Numbered from the stretch's first letter, positions 22,080 to 35,650 are shown. The stretch is DNA of 64,000 bases from Tigriopus japonicus (GCA_010645155.1 CM021321.1:5539199-5603198); one strand, 5' to 3'. A program made the numbers and translations. Notes: generated by a model not told the origin, from the letters alone.

Positions 22080-22362
22080 TTCGCCGTGGCCCGTTCCTTC
22101 TTGGGTGACTGTTCGCTCGCTTACTCGCTCTCTCACTCTCTCGCACTCTCTCTCTCTCTCTCTTGTCTTGGTTCGTGGCCAACACCAACACCAACACCTT
22201 CTCTTCTTCCTTCTCTTCTCTCTTTCATCCCTTGAGAGCTCGATTCCAGCCTACTCTACTCTACCCTAGGTATCTACCTCTCTACCTACTTCCTGAGCGA
22301 GGTCCTGTTCCCGTTCGCGATTCCTGCTCCTCCTCCTGATTGGCGATCAGATTCTTCCCGCC
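22080..22362 (+). promoter_or_regulatory. CT-rich 5' region of the RFX gene
   Basis: Pyrimidine-rich, with a (TC)n tract near 22130-22165, directly before the ATG at 22363. Base composition changes here from AT-rich spacer. Probably promoter or 5' UTR; the transcription start is not defined. Confidence 0.4.
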
Positions 22363-25300
22363 ATGAAAGAGGACCACATCCTGGGCGGGCCAGGCAGTGG
22401 CGGAGGTCCTGCGGGGGCGGGTTCAGTCCGGACCGCCCGCACGAGTCCGGGCGTCAGTATCACTTTGGCTTCGTCGGAATCCTCGCCTCGACGAGCCAAC
22501 TCCGGATTAGGTTTAGCGGCTAGTGAGGGCGAGTCCGAAGATGGGAGCCATGCCCATGGCCATCGCCAGCATCTGCATCACCATCACGCCCATCCCTCTC
22601 GAATCCACGGCCATGGAGCGCCTCCGTCTTTGGGATCGGAAGAAGGCTCCGAGTCCAATCACCACTCTCATCCGCCCGAGGACGACGGCCTTCGACATGA
22701 GGACCATTCCGGAGGAGCGGGAGTGGGAACCCGCCATGAGAATCCGCTTCAATTAGAGCCTTTACGGCAGTTGTTGGCCGAAAGTTTAAGGTATGTCGAA
22801 GTCGGAGGTCCATTGATTTGTCAATTGATCAGTCAAAGCTTATTTGGCGGGTGGTCGTTGACGGTGAATGCGTTTGGGTTCTTTTTAGCTCGTGCTCCAA
22901 GTCCAAAGTGTCCAATATAATCGCCACCATCGAGGAGCTGAACAAATTTGAGCGATTGCTACTGTACCTCGATTTGCCCGCCAGTCAGCTCATCTCCGAT
23001 CCCCTTCGGCAGTAAGTGGTCTGAATACCGTGTCATTTCACCCGTCATTAACGATTGCATTCCTTAGACCGATGAATCCCTTGGGAAGTCGATCCGAAAT
23101 TCAGATGACCATCACGTGGATCCGTACCCATTTGGAGGAAGATCCTCAAGTGTCGCTCCCCAAACACGAGGTGTACGATGAATACATGTAAGACGGCGAT
23201 GGCGAGAGAGTTGACGGCTCTGATTGATAACTGAAGCGGTCATGGTTGTTCTTTTAGGGATTACTGCAATGACAATGAGCTCAAAGCATTATCCACGGCC
23301 GATTTTGGCAAGGTCATGAAGCAAGTTTACCCGCAAGTACGCCCGCGACGCTTGGGGACCCGAGGGAATTCGAGATATTGTTATGCCGGACTTAAGAAGC
23401 GTGTCAAACTCGAGGAGCCATTCACACCGGAATTCTCTTCGCGAGAAAACAATGTGGTAAGACTTTGTGTGGATGATGAATGTTCATAAAAAGGACATCG
23501 GCTTTAGAGCGTTTAATAATTCCGATAACGAGGTAGGCAGTATCAGGATTGTTTTGAGTCATCCTTTTAAAACGTCGTACAGGGAATTCAAAGTTGCCTT
23601 GTCTACCAATATAAAGGTTCGAAAGGTTATTGAGTGAAAAGTGCTTTGATGTCTTATGTTCCAAAAATGCTTTCCTGAAACTCTTTGACATTGCTCAACA
23701 GCCTGAAACATGGAACCTCCATTGAGTGAGTGCATGCAATTTAACTAGTACCATTTCCATTTTCGTGTTGAATCTCTTCCTTAAAAAAGCTAGTGAAAAG
23801 AAATTTGTCCTGTGGTCCCATTATAACCACGTTTTTTTTAGTCTCAGTGTGGCCCATCTATGACAAGCAATGACGAGAATGTGGCAGCCACGAACCTGGT
23901 TCTAGAGTGGGTCAAAAAATTGTTCAATGAAAAGATTCAAAGCATCAGTGATCTTGCTATCTATCTTGTGGAAAACATGCATGTTGACAACAGAAGCGTA
24001 CCGCTGAACTTTATAAACCCGCCCAAACGAAACCAACATCCGACAAGTAAGTCGCCGGAACTTTCCGTAAGGAATAATTGTCGATCTAACCTTCTACTTT
24101 CTTAAAGATGACATGGAAGAAATTGATATAGATCATCTGAATTCCTCAAAACCCGACGATTCAGAAGAAATTGGCAAAAAACGCCCTTCGGTAAGGAAAT
24201 AAAGTTAAAACTGTTGAATTTCATCCTTCTTATTTGTCTCCTGCTTTTGCTCTAGGTTGAATGCAATGTCTTAAGCGAAATGCAAAGTTCAGTGATGAAT
24301 ATTGATACACAATACCATGAATCGAAAAGGAAGAAATTCGAGTCAGATATGGATTTGGACGAAAACAATGGTAAATATGTCAGTTGATGATCTTTTGAAT
24401 CTGTTTTAGATCTCGTAAAAGCCCCGTGTCTGTGAAGAACTGTTTAGCGGGGGAATATAAATGGTCACAAGATGTTGCCAAGCTAAGGCACTACAAATAA
24501 ATGCCTTTGTTAAAACTTGACAACCCTTGTCCTTTCAGGGCTACTCTCTATTGTGGAAGGGAAAAATTCGTTCAATTTAAGTTCAATGAATTGCTCCACC
24601 AACGTGACATCTTGGAATGCAGAAAAAATCGTCAGAGATTCCAAACTGGAGGACAACGGTCTAAAACGAGAGGAGGACGAAATCAAAGATTACTTCAATG
24701 ATCAAGTATTGGACTCGGAAGAATCTTCGAACAATGACAAACTCTCACAATTACGGCAACTCTTGGAAAAGAACCTGAAACCCTCCTCTACCGATTTGAA
24801 CGTGAACTCTAGCAGCAGTGCATTTCGTCCCGCTTCCCACGGGCACGAGAACAACAGCCGCAAAATGCAAAATTCAGAGTGGAACAACAGCTATTCCGTT
24901 CCCGGTGTAACCAGTACGTCCAGCTCTTCAGACACGATTGTAACGGCCAACGGGAGCTCATTGTCCCAGCGAAGAAGGGTGAGCTTCAACCCGTTGGTTG
25001 TTCAAGACACGGGATCCGCATCCATGGGTCAACAAGATGGAGGAGGAGGAGTCACGACCATTGCCCTCGCGGGAGAACGAGGGAGCGTTGGTTTGACTTC
25101 ATCGGGCTCTAGGGGAGAAGGTGGGATCGTTGTCACGGGGATGAATAGTAACAGTGGTGCCATTCAACCCAGTCCTGGGACTCGGAAAAGGCACTTCAGT
25201 TTCCAGCCCATTTCGCCTCGACAAAACTCATTGCCCCAGAGTCCCACAGCTAGTCCATTTATCTCACCTCGTAGTACACCGGTCCCTACTCTCATGAGGT

Positions 25301-26244
25301 CTCGTCATAGTTCGGGAAGTGCTTTACCATTGCATTTGCTCCCGCAGGCCAGCAACAAAATATTCGGGTCATCCTCGTCAGACATATCAAGGGCCGCGAC
25401 ATTTGGCTCCACATCCGAGTGTAGTACCCCTTTTATTTCGCCGCATGCAACCCCGATTCCTTTCAATCGTTCTCGTCACAACTCGGCCCAAGGACGACTA
25501 TGTCGGTCTAGGCATTCATCTGGACTGGGAACATATGCAAGATACAACAATGCGTTCTCGCCCATGGCACTGAACAATCTAAACAACCCTTACTCGCCTC
25601 AACCTTCCACTCCGTTGGCCGCGGTTGAAGATCCAATGCCACTCCCTCCAACCTCATCCAACGGCAATGTGATCAGCCAAAATATCATGGGCCACTTCAT
25701 GTCCGACCACCAGCGATCACGTCATAGTTCGGCTGAGAGCGAACCTGCTCTCCGCACCAATCAAGTGTTCTACGATGATGGATGCAAATCGTCATTTGAT
25801 GGTGTGAACAGCGGTGGAGGTAACAGTGGTGGGGGGTTCAATAGTTTGGGGGGAACTGGCGGTGGTCGACATCGGCATGCTTCAGCCGGTCAAGCCCAGA
25901 CCACGAGTTTCTTGTCCCACTCTTTCGAAAATGACCCGTGGTGTGGGCTGGACAACACGACCAATGACACAAGTCTAAAATTGACCGGTGATGATCAGAA
26001 TAACATGATCTACTCGGAACTGAACAATGAAGGCACCAGTGGAGAAACCCTTCTGGACGTCCAGAACAGCTCGATTTTCGACGATGTTGTCTCCGGAGGC
26101 TTAGGAGAGGGGTCAAGAAAAGATATGCTTCCTGATGACCTCGACATTGCTCTCAGCGCTCTCAAAGATTGCGACACGGATTATTCCAAATATGTGGAAG
26201 ATCGAGAGCAACAACAATCGCATCAACAGGGAAAATCATCCTAA
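22363..26244 (+). CDS. RFX-family transcription factor, RFX5/RFX7 type
   Basis: Eight exons join in frame with consensus splice sites: 22363-22790, 22889-23011, 23068-23187, 23258-23456, 23842-24046, 24108-24190, 24256-24370, 24539-26244; 992 residues. A Gly/His-rich start is followed by a short helical segment (IIATIEELNKFERLLLYLDLP) as in RFX7. Residues about 200-278 are the winged-helix RFX DNA-binding domain: WIRTHLEEDPQVSLPKHEVY, LSTADFGKVMKQVYP, RPRRLGTRGNSRYCYAGLKK. Exon 5 holds the conserved helix NLVLEWVKKLFNEKIQSI. The last exon is Ser-rich with FSFQPISPRQNSLPQSP, SPFISPRSTPVPT and repeated SRHSS/SRHNS motifs, features I associate with RFX7. RFX proteins bind X-box sites in the nucleus. 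Introns are 56-385 bp. No poly(A) signal was assigned. Confidence 0.92.
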
Positions 26245-28670
26245 TCATGAGAGATTAAGAAAGTGGATTAGAGGATGGCTGAATTCAGCCATAAGTTGGT
26301 GTGACGCAAAGTGCAAAGAGAAGATATCTCATCAACCTTGCTTTGATTTTCATTTTGCCGTGCAAAACAACGGTGCTTAATGGGACCAATCAAGTCGCTT
26401 ATGAGCGCATAATACATTACATTATAATTATTTTGCTTTATTTTGTATGTTAATACATTCAAAACTCCTGTGATGCCTTTAGATCAAGCACTGGATGAAA
26501 CATGGGTTTCTATATCATTTAGGAAATTTGGGATCTAAAAATCTATTTGAGCTTTACAGGGACAAGCTTTTATTGAGCGAGGAAGATAACTTTAAACAAT
26601 GCGACTCTGTCTTGGCTTTTTCATTATTTGACGAACTTAAGTCGGTGTTCTGAAATATGAGCGAAATCTATTATTAGACTCAATTTTATACAAATCTTTT
26701 CGAACAAACATTCTTGAGTGATCCAAACGGAGTTTTCATACGTTTGCTGCAAGAACACATATTTTTGAAAATGTTTAAGGTAAATTCAAATAGACTACCA
26801 AACAAAGTCAAAGAAAATGTTCAAATACGTTGATAAAAGATTGTAATATGGTTGTTTTAAGTTAGGAATTCATTTGGCTTTGACCATGAACGAGTTCTAC
26901 TAATGTCATATGATAATATATTAACACTGCTTCACTGAATTTACATCTAGAAATTAGCCCAACAGCCTCAATAGTTTTTGGGAGGGAAAGATAAAAACCT
27001 TTTTCATAAATTGACCGCTCCTACTGGATTTATAAACCGTCAAATTATTGTTCTAGTGAGTCCTAAGGCAGCCAGTTTATGTACTATGTTTTTGCACCTT
27101 CTATGAGTAGTTCACAAACTTTTCACAAGGCTTTTCTTATTTCATTATGCAACGCTTATCTCAAACTTGACTTTATTGCTCTGCAGATAAACCAATATTG
27201 CTTCAGTTTGTCACACCAATTAAAAAAAAACATTGTACAAATGGCTGCATTCCCTTCTTTTTGGAGTATGTCTGAATATGATCACTAAGGGACGGGGCAA
27301 AAAGTGCAAATAAAAATGGCATTTTCGTTACCAAAAGTTGCAGAAAAGTGCAAAATAAAGTGCAGAAAAAGGCTGAAAGTGGAAATACTGTAAATGTCAA
27401 CAAGAGCAAATAACTTGGTTTTGGACTGAAGGTGTTCTCATGGTTGTCTGTACCTAAAATATTGTCGAAATCTATTAAGCCGTTGTTCTACTATGGCTTA
27501 ATCAAAGTCCGTTTTCGTTCTTCGAGAATGTTGTTCAAAATTAATCATTGAAAATTGCACAGAAAAATAGATTACACCAGTGACCCACCCCCAAGGGTCA
27601 ACACCCACGACCCATGTGTGCCTAACAATTTTACCAAAGATAATATTCATAAATGTATTTTAAGTGACATTACTTCAATATTTGCCCAATGACTTAATTA
27701 CAAAACTCGATTTCAAATGTGGTGTTGTCTCTACACCTCAAAACTGGTCCCAAATATTTTTGGAACTGAAAAAATGATGTCTCCAATGTTCAAGTTCATA
27801 AGGGCCCTTTTTAGAAATAAGATCTTAACAGGCAATCAAACATAAGTCTACAATCTACATTATTATTCAGATCATTCCATTATCATAACTTGAGTTTTTT
27901 AGTTTTGATATTTGTTGATTGCATGCAATGAGATTCTTCAGTTAGGGGATGGGATGCTATTGTTAAAGCCAAGATGGAGAATAAACTCTGAGGTTTGTGT
28001 CTGAAATGCACATACGTATTTCTCCAAGGTGCTGAGAATGTTTTATTGCAAATGGAAGCTTTTTTGACAAGTTCAAAATTTGAGCTTGAAACTAAAAATT
28101 CTTTCAAAAGTTTCTAGATTCTATTCTCAAAACCTAAAATTTTCTTTACAATTTGTCAATTTTGGCCACATTCGTACATAAAAATTGAAAATAAAGGTGA
28201 AAAGAGCAAAAAATACAGAAAAATGTGTTTATGTTACCGAAAATCGTTTTACACCATTTGCCCATCCCTAATTATCACTGAGTCACGATAGCAGGTGTAG
28301 TGAAAAGTGGGGCTTCTCCTTTTCTCTTTTTCTCTCTCATCTCCTCCTCGGTCTCTTATGGGTGGCTGATAGTAGGTCTAAAATCTAGTACTTGAAGCTG
28401 ACAATAACATAGTAATGAGCCAAATTTATGATATTTATGTTAGCATCAAATCTGAATTCAATTCACTCAAACTTCAATTCACTGAATCCAATATTCTCCT
28501 TTAACTTACTGGTGTGTTTCGAGTTGGATTTTTAGCAGACTTATGCCCTTATGAATACAATGCCTTGCCCTAGACATGATCACCGTGATGACCGTACGGG
28601 TCATGAACTGTTGTGTCTTTTGACTATTGTGTACAACACTTGTGTCCTGATTTTCAATGAAATTATAGGT
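26245..28670. other. Gene-free AT-rich stretch after the RFX gene
   Basis: Begins with the RFX 3' UTR. No other exon supported. A segment near 27720-27980 weakly resembles 670-900 (shared CCTCAAAACTGGTC and GGGATGCTAT), hinting at another old dispersed repeat. Confidence 0.35.
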
Positions 28671-28730
28671 CAGGGGTCGACAACCTTTTGGCGGACACAA
28701 ATGGGCCCGAAACATATTTTGGTGGGCGCC
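28671..28730. mobile_element. hAT-type MITE, family B, left-end fragment
   Basis: Starts CAGGGGTCGACAACCTTTTG, matching the left terminus of the copies at 52760 and 60651, then loses similarity. Also shares GGGCCCGA- and GGTGGGC-like internal words. The right end is missing. Confidence 0.55.
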
Positions 28731-29508
28731 AAAGTGAATTATTTCTCACTATATAGAGTGAGAATTGTTTGAACCCATATGTTGTTTTCCAATTGCAAGT
28801 ATTAAAACTCGCTTCTTCTGTTGTTTTTCCACAAGATTCCTTTTGGATATTTTCTTTCTAGTTGAAGGGTCGGGAATCTACAAACAAGATGGTTGCTATT
28901 TTAAATTCATCATGAGTTATGCTTCTCTCTTGAGTTATTTGGTTTTAATGTGATGATGCTGCATGTCACAAAAATGGAATTGTGACAATGTTTTGTTCCT
29001 AAATGTAGAAGCCAGTAGAATATTCCTTAAGGAGACAAATATTTTCAAAAGTTAGTGTCATGTATTTATTTTACTAATTTTCAAGGTGTTTCAGAAAGTA
29101 TATTCTGAAAAAGTCGTCCATTTTCCTTTCCATAATGGGTTACTATTCCAGGGTTTCATTTCTTTTCAATATCATTGATATTTGGATTGGACAGTCCGTT
29201 TTCTTGCAGCCCAAATAATCAACCTGTCGGAAAGCCAAAATTTGTGAAAAATGTGTTGAAAGGTAGTTGGCCAAAAAAATTTACAACACTGTTTTCTTAT
29301 TGTTTCATTATTTTGCATTACTGAATTTGTGGAAATGGGAGTGGTGTAACATAATGTGTTATTTGCTTTTTGTTCTTCCATCCCGGTTTCACCAAATATC
29401 TACAATCTATGCTCTGTGCTCCATTTCTTGCCCCAGCCATGGACTTGCCCCAGCATTTTTTCTTCAATGATCAGTTAGCAACTTACCCAACCACATGTTA
29501 TTATGTGT
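28731..29508. other. Gene-free stretch
   Basis: Nothing supportable beyond AT-rich sequence. Confidence 0.35.
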
Positions 29509-30437
29509 CACGGTACTAAAAAAAATCATATCAAGTTTCTATGGAAATTCCCAAACACGATGAAATGAGATTCAGGCCGAGAACGTCTCCATGTTCAGGC
29601 TCAGGAAACTAAGAAGAACAACTTTGATTTACTGAGGTTCTCAAAGTCAGGTCTAGATTAAGAGTTATTTAATATTTATCCAAAAACCTATTAAATAAAT
29701 TAATTTTCGAAAATCTAGTCAGTACACATTTACAGCAGATTTAGATACCTTTCGAATCGATATAAATAATATGCTATTATTTATATACGATATATTTAGT
29801 GTGTATTTAGTTTTAATAAATGTTATTTTATTAAAATGTTACAATAAAACAAAATTGAAATGTTACAAAAAAAATTATGTTGTAATAAAATAACATTTAT
29901 TAAAACTAAATACACACCAAATATGCATATTTTTGAAAAACCATTTTTCCATTGATTTCAGTACATTTGGTTAGGTTTTCAAATGAAAATTGTATTTTTT
30001 TAAATGTGTTTTCGGAAATAATGTATATTATTTTGACCTATTTAAGTCCTAGAAGAATAACGAAGTTTTATTTTTCTTGTGACAGCAAACATCTATTCAT
30101 TTGCTTGGGAATTTGGGTTTTCATATACCCGGAACGTTTTTTTCGTTTTTTTGGGCCAAAAATGAACCGGTTAAACTCAAATAACTAAGCAGCTGAGCAA
30201 CATATTTTCAAGCAATTTCGATTCGAAAGGTATCTAAATCTGCTCTAAAAGTGTACTGACTAGATTTTCGAAAATTAATTTATTTAATAGGTTTTTGGGT
30301 ATATAACTTTTAATCTAGACCTGACTTTGAGAAACTCAGAAAATCTAAGTTGTTCCTCTTGGTTTTCTAAGTCTAAATCATATTCATAGTGTTTGGGAAT
30401 TTCCACACAAACTTGATATATTTTTTTCAGTACCGTG
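29509..30437. mobile_element. Long-inverted-repeat (foldback/MITE) element with inner palindrome
   Basis: Arms of about 210-250 bp at each end are inverted copies: outer CACGGTACT plus an A-run, then ATATCAAGTTT, GGAAATTCCCAAACAC, GTCAGGTCTAGATTAA, CCTATTAAATAAATTAATTT, TCGAAAATCTAGTCAGTAC, GATACCTTTCGAATCGA. Flanks share TGTGT next to both ends, though this is low-complexity. The centre has its own perfect palindrome at 29799-29917. No transposase. Confidence 0.8.
29799..29917. repeat. Inner perfect palindrome of the foldback element
   Basis: About 35 bp beginning GTGTGTATTTAGTTTTAATA and ending TTATTTTATTA are repeated in exact inverse order at 29883-29917, separated by about 49 bp of AT-rich sequence. 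Confidence 0.85.
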
Positions 30438-33400
30438 TGTGTATGTACATGTTCCACATGTTATTATCCGAATATACATGTTCTACATGTTATATTCATT
30501 AATAAATCGCCTGTCAAGTTCGTGAAACGACCTTTTTCTCGTAATCTTCATCAAACAGCATCCAGGGAGCATGAGAAAAAAAGATTTTTGCATAACCACT
30601 TCAGATTTTTTAAAAAGATAACCAGAACAGGCAAAAAAAGAAAGAGAGCTGGTACTTCGTAGGTTTGTTGCCCCCACCCTTAACTCCATTGTTTTGAGAA
30701 TGTGAGCCCTTGTGCAAATTCAGTTATGTTTGTTGGTTTGTTTTTGACTCGTGATTTCTGACCCTTGTTATAGATGCATCTTTTCGGCTTCTGTTCAATT
30801 TCTTTACTCAAAGTGAAACAAATCTATTTGTCATCAATGAGTTGTTAGAAGTAGGTGGGTACATGTTGGAGAGCCATGGGAGAATAACTAGATATTACTG
30901 CTTTTAAATAGACACAAGTTACCACTTGGTCTACTAGAATTAAGACTGACCATCTTTAGCTGGAAACTGAGTTCTATTTTGTTTTTGGGGCTATTATTAA
31001 CGATAAACAATAATATCGGATTGGACTAAACGAAATAAGTCTTGAATTGCTATGTAGACAAATGGAGAGGCACAAGTAACTAATACAACATACCCCAGCT
31101 AACCCAACTCGTTTTCATGGGTCTCTAAGGGATGTCACGTGTCTTTAGGGGACGGAGACGCCACGAATGGTGCCCTTTCGTAAGGAACCCTTCAATTCAC
31201 TAAAGTCATCTGGTTTAGTGCTCTAATCTGGTTGAACCAGCGTCATCAAAAGGTAAACATACTTTAATTGATAATCGTATCCTTTGGCCTTGACCACGAC
31301 TTGAGGCTAAAAGGCAAATTCCTGCCTATTAGCCTTAAGTCTACTAGCTAGTGACACATGATGTCACTTCCATTCTCAGAATTTGGATTTCGTTGGGCAA
31401 GGTTGACCCAACCGTGATCTACATGCTTTAGGTGTGATTAAGCTTAGTTGCTCGAAAGACAAAAGGTAAACTACCAAGGAAGTTGAAATGCTGTGAAGTA
31501 CGGGAATTTTCGCAAACAAATGCTCACTTAGAGAATGGAACAACCTGAATTGGAAATACCTTGTACCAAGAAGAACAAAATTTTCAATTTAGAAAGATGT
31601 AAGTCTGAGATGAACAATTTTGGTCATAGTTTTTCTGGAAAGTTTATGGGAAATTCGTTCTGATTCAGCTTTTTTTCGTTACCAATTGTTTTCCCATCAC
31701 TATTCCGTTATAAATCGGAAAACGGAAAGAGTCGCAAAACCTCTTAATTCCCATTTAATTCTTAGAAATCCTTTGCCCACACTTGATTGAAAATATGACT
31801 TTTTTCAACACCTTTAAGTAGTTTAGTTTAACTTTATTTGCTATTTACTTTGCTAGTCAAAACAGCATCACTTGAAAAAATATAGGATGGGTGGGCCAAG
31901 ATTTTTCGGTTCCGGGGCAATATCGTTTGGGCAACTTTTCGGATCCGGACGGTGCGAATCCGGATCGGTACGAAACCGGATCGGTGCGAATCTGGATCGG
32001 TGCATAAATCGGGGAATATTGCAACCTGGCCAACTGTCACTTAGGATTTGCATATTAAAGCAAACTAGGCCTAATGTTGCCAATATCCCTCATGGTTTCA
32101 CAGATCTTGCTATAAAACTTAGCCCTAAAGAGATAAATTTTAGTCAGGCGGGGAAAATGTGATAAAGTTGAGCTTCCAATGGACAAAGTTAATAGATAAC
32201 AAAAAATAAAAAATAGCGAATTTGCCTATCAGTTGACCATCCTTAATAAGACATAATCATCTCCAAACCTGGCAAAAGCATCCCTATCATTTAGTTTGAT
32301 CTGCACTTTGTAGGTAATTGATTGTTTGACCGTGCCATTCCTTGTTGCCACTCAGGAGCAGAAATTTGAGCCGGATTTGTCACCCAAATGCAAAGGGAAG
32401 GTGATAGGAAGTAATTCAAATACAAAAGTTCAATGATGTTCAATTCTTTTGTCAGAAGAACTTTTTATATTTACTTTTTCAAAACTGGCAGGAACCATTC
32501 AAGTTCATCATTGCAGTGTGTGCCTTGCAATAACCTCTATTCCTAGCAAACTAAAATAGAAAAAAATAACGACAAAATAACATTTGAAGTGGTTTGTTTA
32601 CAGATTAACCGTTAGGTCAAAATTGGATAATTCTTTAACGTGCTTAGGCTCTTGCAGAGTAATCTATGACGAATTTACACCAAGGGACACTCTTCAGCCA
32701 ACTTTGGCTCAAATGTGTAGGACTCAATCGGTTTGGGAGCCAACATAATCGGATGAAATAAATCATCCACTCTGGACACCCAACTTTTGGATTCTTTGAG
32801 ACATACCCAGCCATCTTTGAATGAGCAAATTTTCGATTTTTTGCTCAGTGACGTATTAGAAGGTTCCTGGGGCTTAATTAAAATATCCATTTTACTTTAG
32901 TGAAACGATTATTTGCCATGGTGTCATAAATTAGAGGTTGTGAACAATTCCAAATCTAGTGAAATCTAGCCCTTTTATCCTCATATCTGTGCTGGTCAGC
33001 TAGGCCGAAGTCCAGACGAACAGAAGGGTAGCCAAAATGAGAAGATAAGCAAGTACTGGGTGGGGTGGTTTGTTAAACCTGGTCAAGAAATAAGTGCGTA
33101 TAAATCACTAAAGACAGTTACGTCAAGTGACTTTACTTAAAGCTAATGTTCTGGTTAGGATAATTTACTTTTGCATACTTAAGATGACAATTGTAAAATG
33201 ATATGTGATTGACTTTGAGCTTTTACCTCCCTTTTGTTTGTCTCCACTTATGGGGGAAAATTGTTACACCGATATATTTAGTTCACATTCTCTATACATA
33301 GGGGAAGCTTTTAAGAGAAGCTTTCCCAACATGTCTTAAGAGTAAACTATACGCAAATTGATAGATAATGTTTTCGTTCAAAAATTATACGTTTTCAGTC

Positions 33401-34429
33401 GTTAATAATTCAGTTGATGTGATTAAGAACGAACAAGTCTCTTCGCCTCATCTGCTCCCAAAGTGCCACTCTATGAGCTATGTTGAAATCAAAATCGACA
33501 ATTCCATTTTGCTGGTTTCGATAAACTCCAGAATGTTTGAAGATATCCGTTAATAATTTATGCTTCATGCCAAGGCAGAGAGCTTGGCTTTCCATATGCT
33601 TTTTCAATAAAAACGGCCTTGCATAATTGCAGCTCTTCGTCTATGAGATTAATAACTAAAAAATAAAATAATTTATCAAATAAACTTCGTTTCCAAAGAA
33701 CTCTCGGGTTTTAGCTCATCTTAATTTGAAATGTCCTACAAATCTAAAGCTCACAAACTTTAACTTATAAGAACTATAAATCAAAAACTTCAAAAGTGAT
33801 AATCAATTTGTGGAACCAAATATTTGCTGCAAAAGATGATGCCATTTCAATTGTCGTTTACTCAAATGACGACCCTCTTGTTTGATTTGTAAGAATTCGA
33901 TTTACGAGATTGCCTTTGAAACGCCATCCTTTACAAGTTTACCAACACAGTTCTTTTTCTTTGCGTTTCAATGAAAAACATCCAAGCTGTGCTCCATGGC
34001 ATTACAATGAACCATCATCATGTTTAAGAAGTATGGCTGACTTGGTGCATAAAGACATCGAAAGTATGGACGATCGACAATGAAAGAGCTAGGGAGAGGA
34101 GATGGGGTGGTTGAAAAACATTCTAATAAAAAAATATGTGAAATCTGTATTGCAGCCTCTTACGCTAGTTCTGATTTGTAACTTTTTGCTTATTTTGTAC
34201 TCTTCTCACTGAAGATGGATTATTTACTGCATTTCCTTAAAACATGATTGATGAATTAATTGAATAGTTCGAACAGATTGGGAAAAACTAAAAAGGGGCT
34301 TAATTGACAATGCATTCGGCGGATCTTACATGATGTCCTTCAGGAACACATCCCAATCCCATTACACGGTAAAGCTTTGTACATGCTTATTGCGTGGCAT
34401 AGCTCCTCTATTATGGCCTAGAAAACCTT
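30438..34429. other. Gene-free stretch
   Basis: No exon or defined mobile element supported apart from the short tandem array at 31941-32010. Short open frames (for example 32675-32890 minus, 33368-33553 plus) are not recognised. Confidence 0.35.
31941..32010. repeat. Short degenerate tandem repeat
   Basis: About four units of a 16-bp word of the form GGATCGGTGCGAATCC with variants. The preceding bases (CCAAGATTTTTCGGTTCCGG) resemble 43187-43210 just before the GGTCAC element, so this may be a piece of a wider repeat. Confidence 0.7.
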
Positions 34430-35113
34430 TTTTTTGTTGGGGGGGGGGCGGATTTTTTAATACCGCTACAAGGAATGGGATTCCCTGTAAAGAGAGTTAA
34501 TGATTAATATAGTTTACAAAATTACCGTTTATATGAAATTTGATGTACCAATGAGTTACTGTTGGCAGATTGGTACAACCCTTGAATAGTGGGTTGGTCA
34601 GGAAAAGTATTCAAAAATTTGTCTAATCCTGTCTTAAATGCTGATTAGAGGATCAGCTACAAATTCCCGACGAAAGCAAATAGGCAACAAATTGAACAAT
34701 AGCTGAGTTTATATACCCTGTGACAACTTGAGTTGTGACAGAAATTTTTCGCTACCACACGCCATTGACTTCAATTGCAAACTCGAAAGTACATAATTTG
34801 GACAAGAAATCCTGTGGCAAAAGTTATCAAAGAGTTTTGCGACGGGGTTTTCAAGCTTAGCTTTCTTTGAACGATTTCTTGTGGCTTACTGTCGTGTTTG
34901 CGAATGAAACCAACGGCGTGTGGTAACGTAAAATTTCTGTAACAACTCAAGTTGTCACAGGGTATATAAACTCAGCTAATGAAGGAGCCCGATAAAGAAG
35001 AGAGGAGGACTTCATTGTTCGAATTAGCCTTGATTCCTTAGGATTTGGAGGTGCTCTCAGAGGGCACGTAAAACCTCTACGATCGCTACAACTGATCTCA
35101 AATCCTGGGTTAG
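34430..35113 (-). mobile_element. LINE 3' fragment, copy 1, interrupted by a MITE
   Basis: Read on minus, the frame gives NPGFEISCSDRRGFTCPLRA, APPNPKESRLIRTMKSSSLL and YRAPSLAE, the C-terminal end of a non-LTR retrotransposon reverse-transcriptase protein of the arthropod CR1/jockey-like sort. It is cut off at about 35113 (5' truncation, usual for LINEs) and split by the element at 34701-34977. Beyond the MITE the 3' part (34430-34697) aligns with 40865-41100. Confidence 0.7.
34701..34977. mobile_element. 277-bp MITE nested in the LINE fragment
   Basis: Nearly perfect terminal inverted repeats of about 47 bp begin AGCTGAGTTTATATACCCTG and pair with the inverse at the right end; weaker pairing (TACCACACGCC) continues inward. 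Comparison with the uninterrupted LINE at 41125 (GAACAATGAAGG) shows the insertion duplicated AAT. The interior has no coding capacity. A 3-bp duplication suggests the PIF/Harbinger group, though AAT is not the classic TWA site. Confidence 0.85.
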
Positions 35114-35178
35114 GACTAAATTCAAATTTGAATTTTTTTTCAATTATCATTCATCATCACTAGAACTCTAATCATCAC

Positions 35179-35650
35179 TAGCTCCCGAAAAAATATTTGC
35201 AAAAAAGTGACAAAATAACCAATATATATTTTCTTTAAGAGCCCTAAATATTTGAAAAAGACGAATATTAAAGACGATTTTTTTGACAACGCCATTATTT
35301 GGTATTTCTCTCTGTGTGCACCGATTTTCCAAATTTGTTTTGGGGAATTTAATGCATTTGGCCGTGTTTGCCGGCATACTTGACATATAATTTTCAATTT
35401 GCTTTAATAGATGGCCCAGTTTTTTCGAGTTTTTACAGAAGTTTGTATTTTGGGTTCATTTTGGGTGAGCCCTATTGAACATTGGTCATTCATCTATTTT
35501 CCTCAATTTTCCCTCAAATATTTTTCTGACTCAAATATTCGAGAAAATATTTATTTCTTCCTTGAAACATCCAAAATATTTTAAAATGGAGGGTGAAAAA
35601 CGGATAAGTAGTTTTTAAATATTTTACATTTAAAAAAAATCCGTGCCCTA
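35179..35650. mobile_element. hAT-type MITE, family A, copy 2
   Basis: 472 bp. Left end TAGCTCCCGAAAAAATATTT, right end CCGTGCCCTA. Perfect 8-bp target duplication ATCATCAC at 35171-35178 and 35651-35658. Interior aligns with the other family A copies. Confidence 0.88.
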
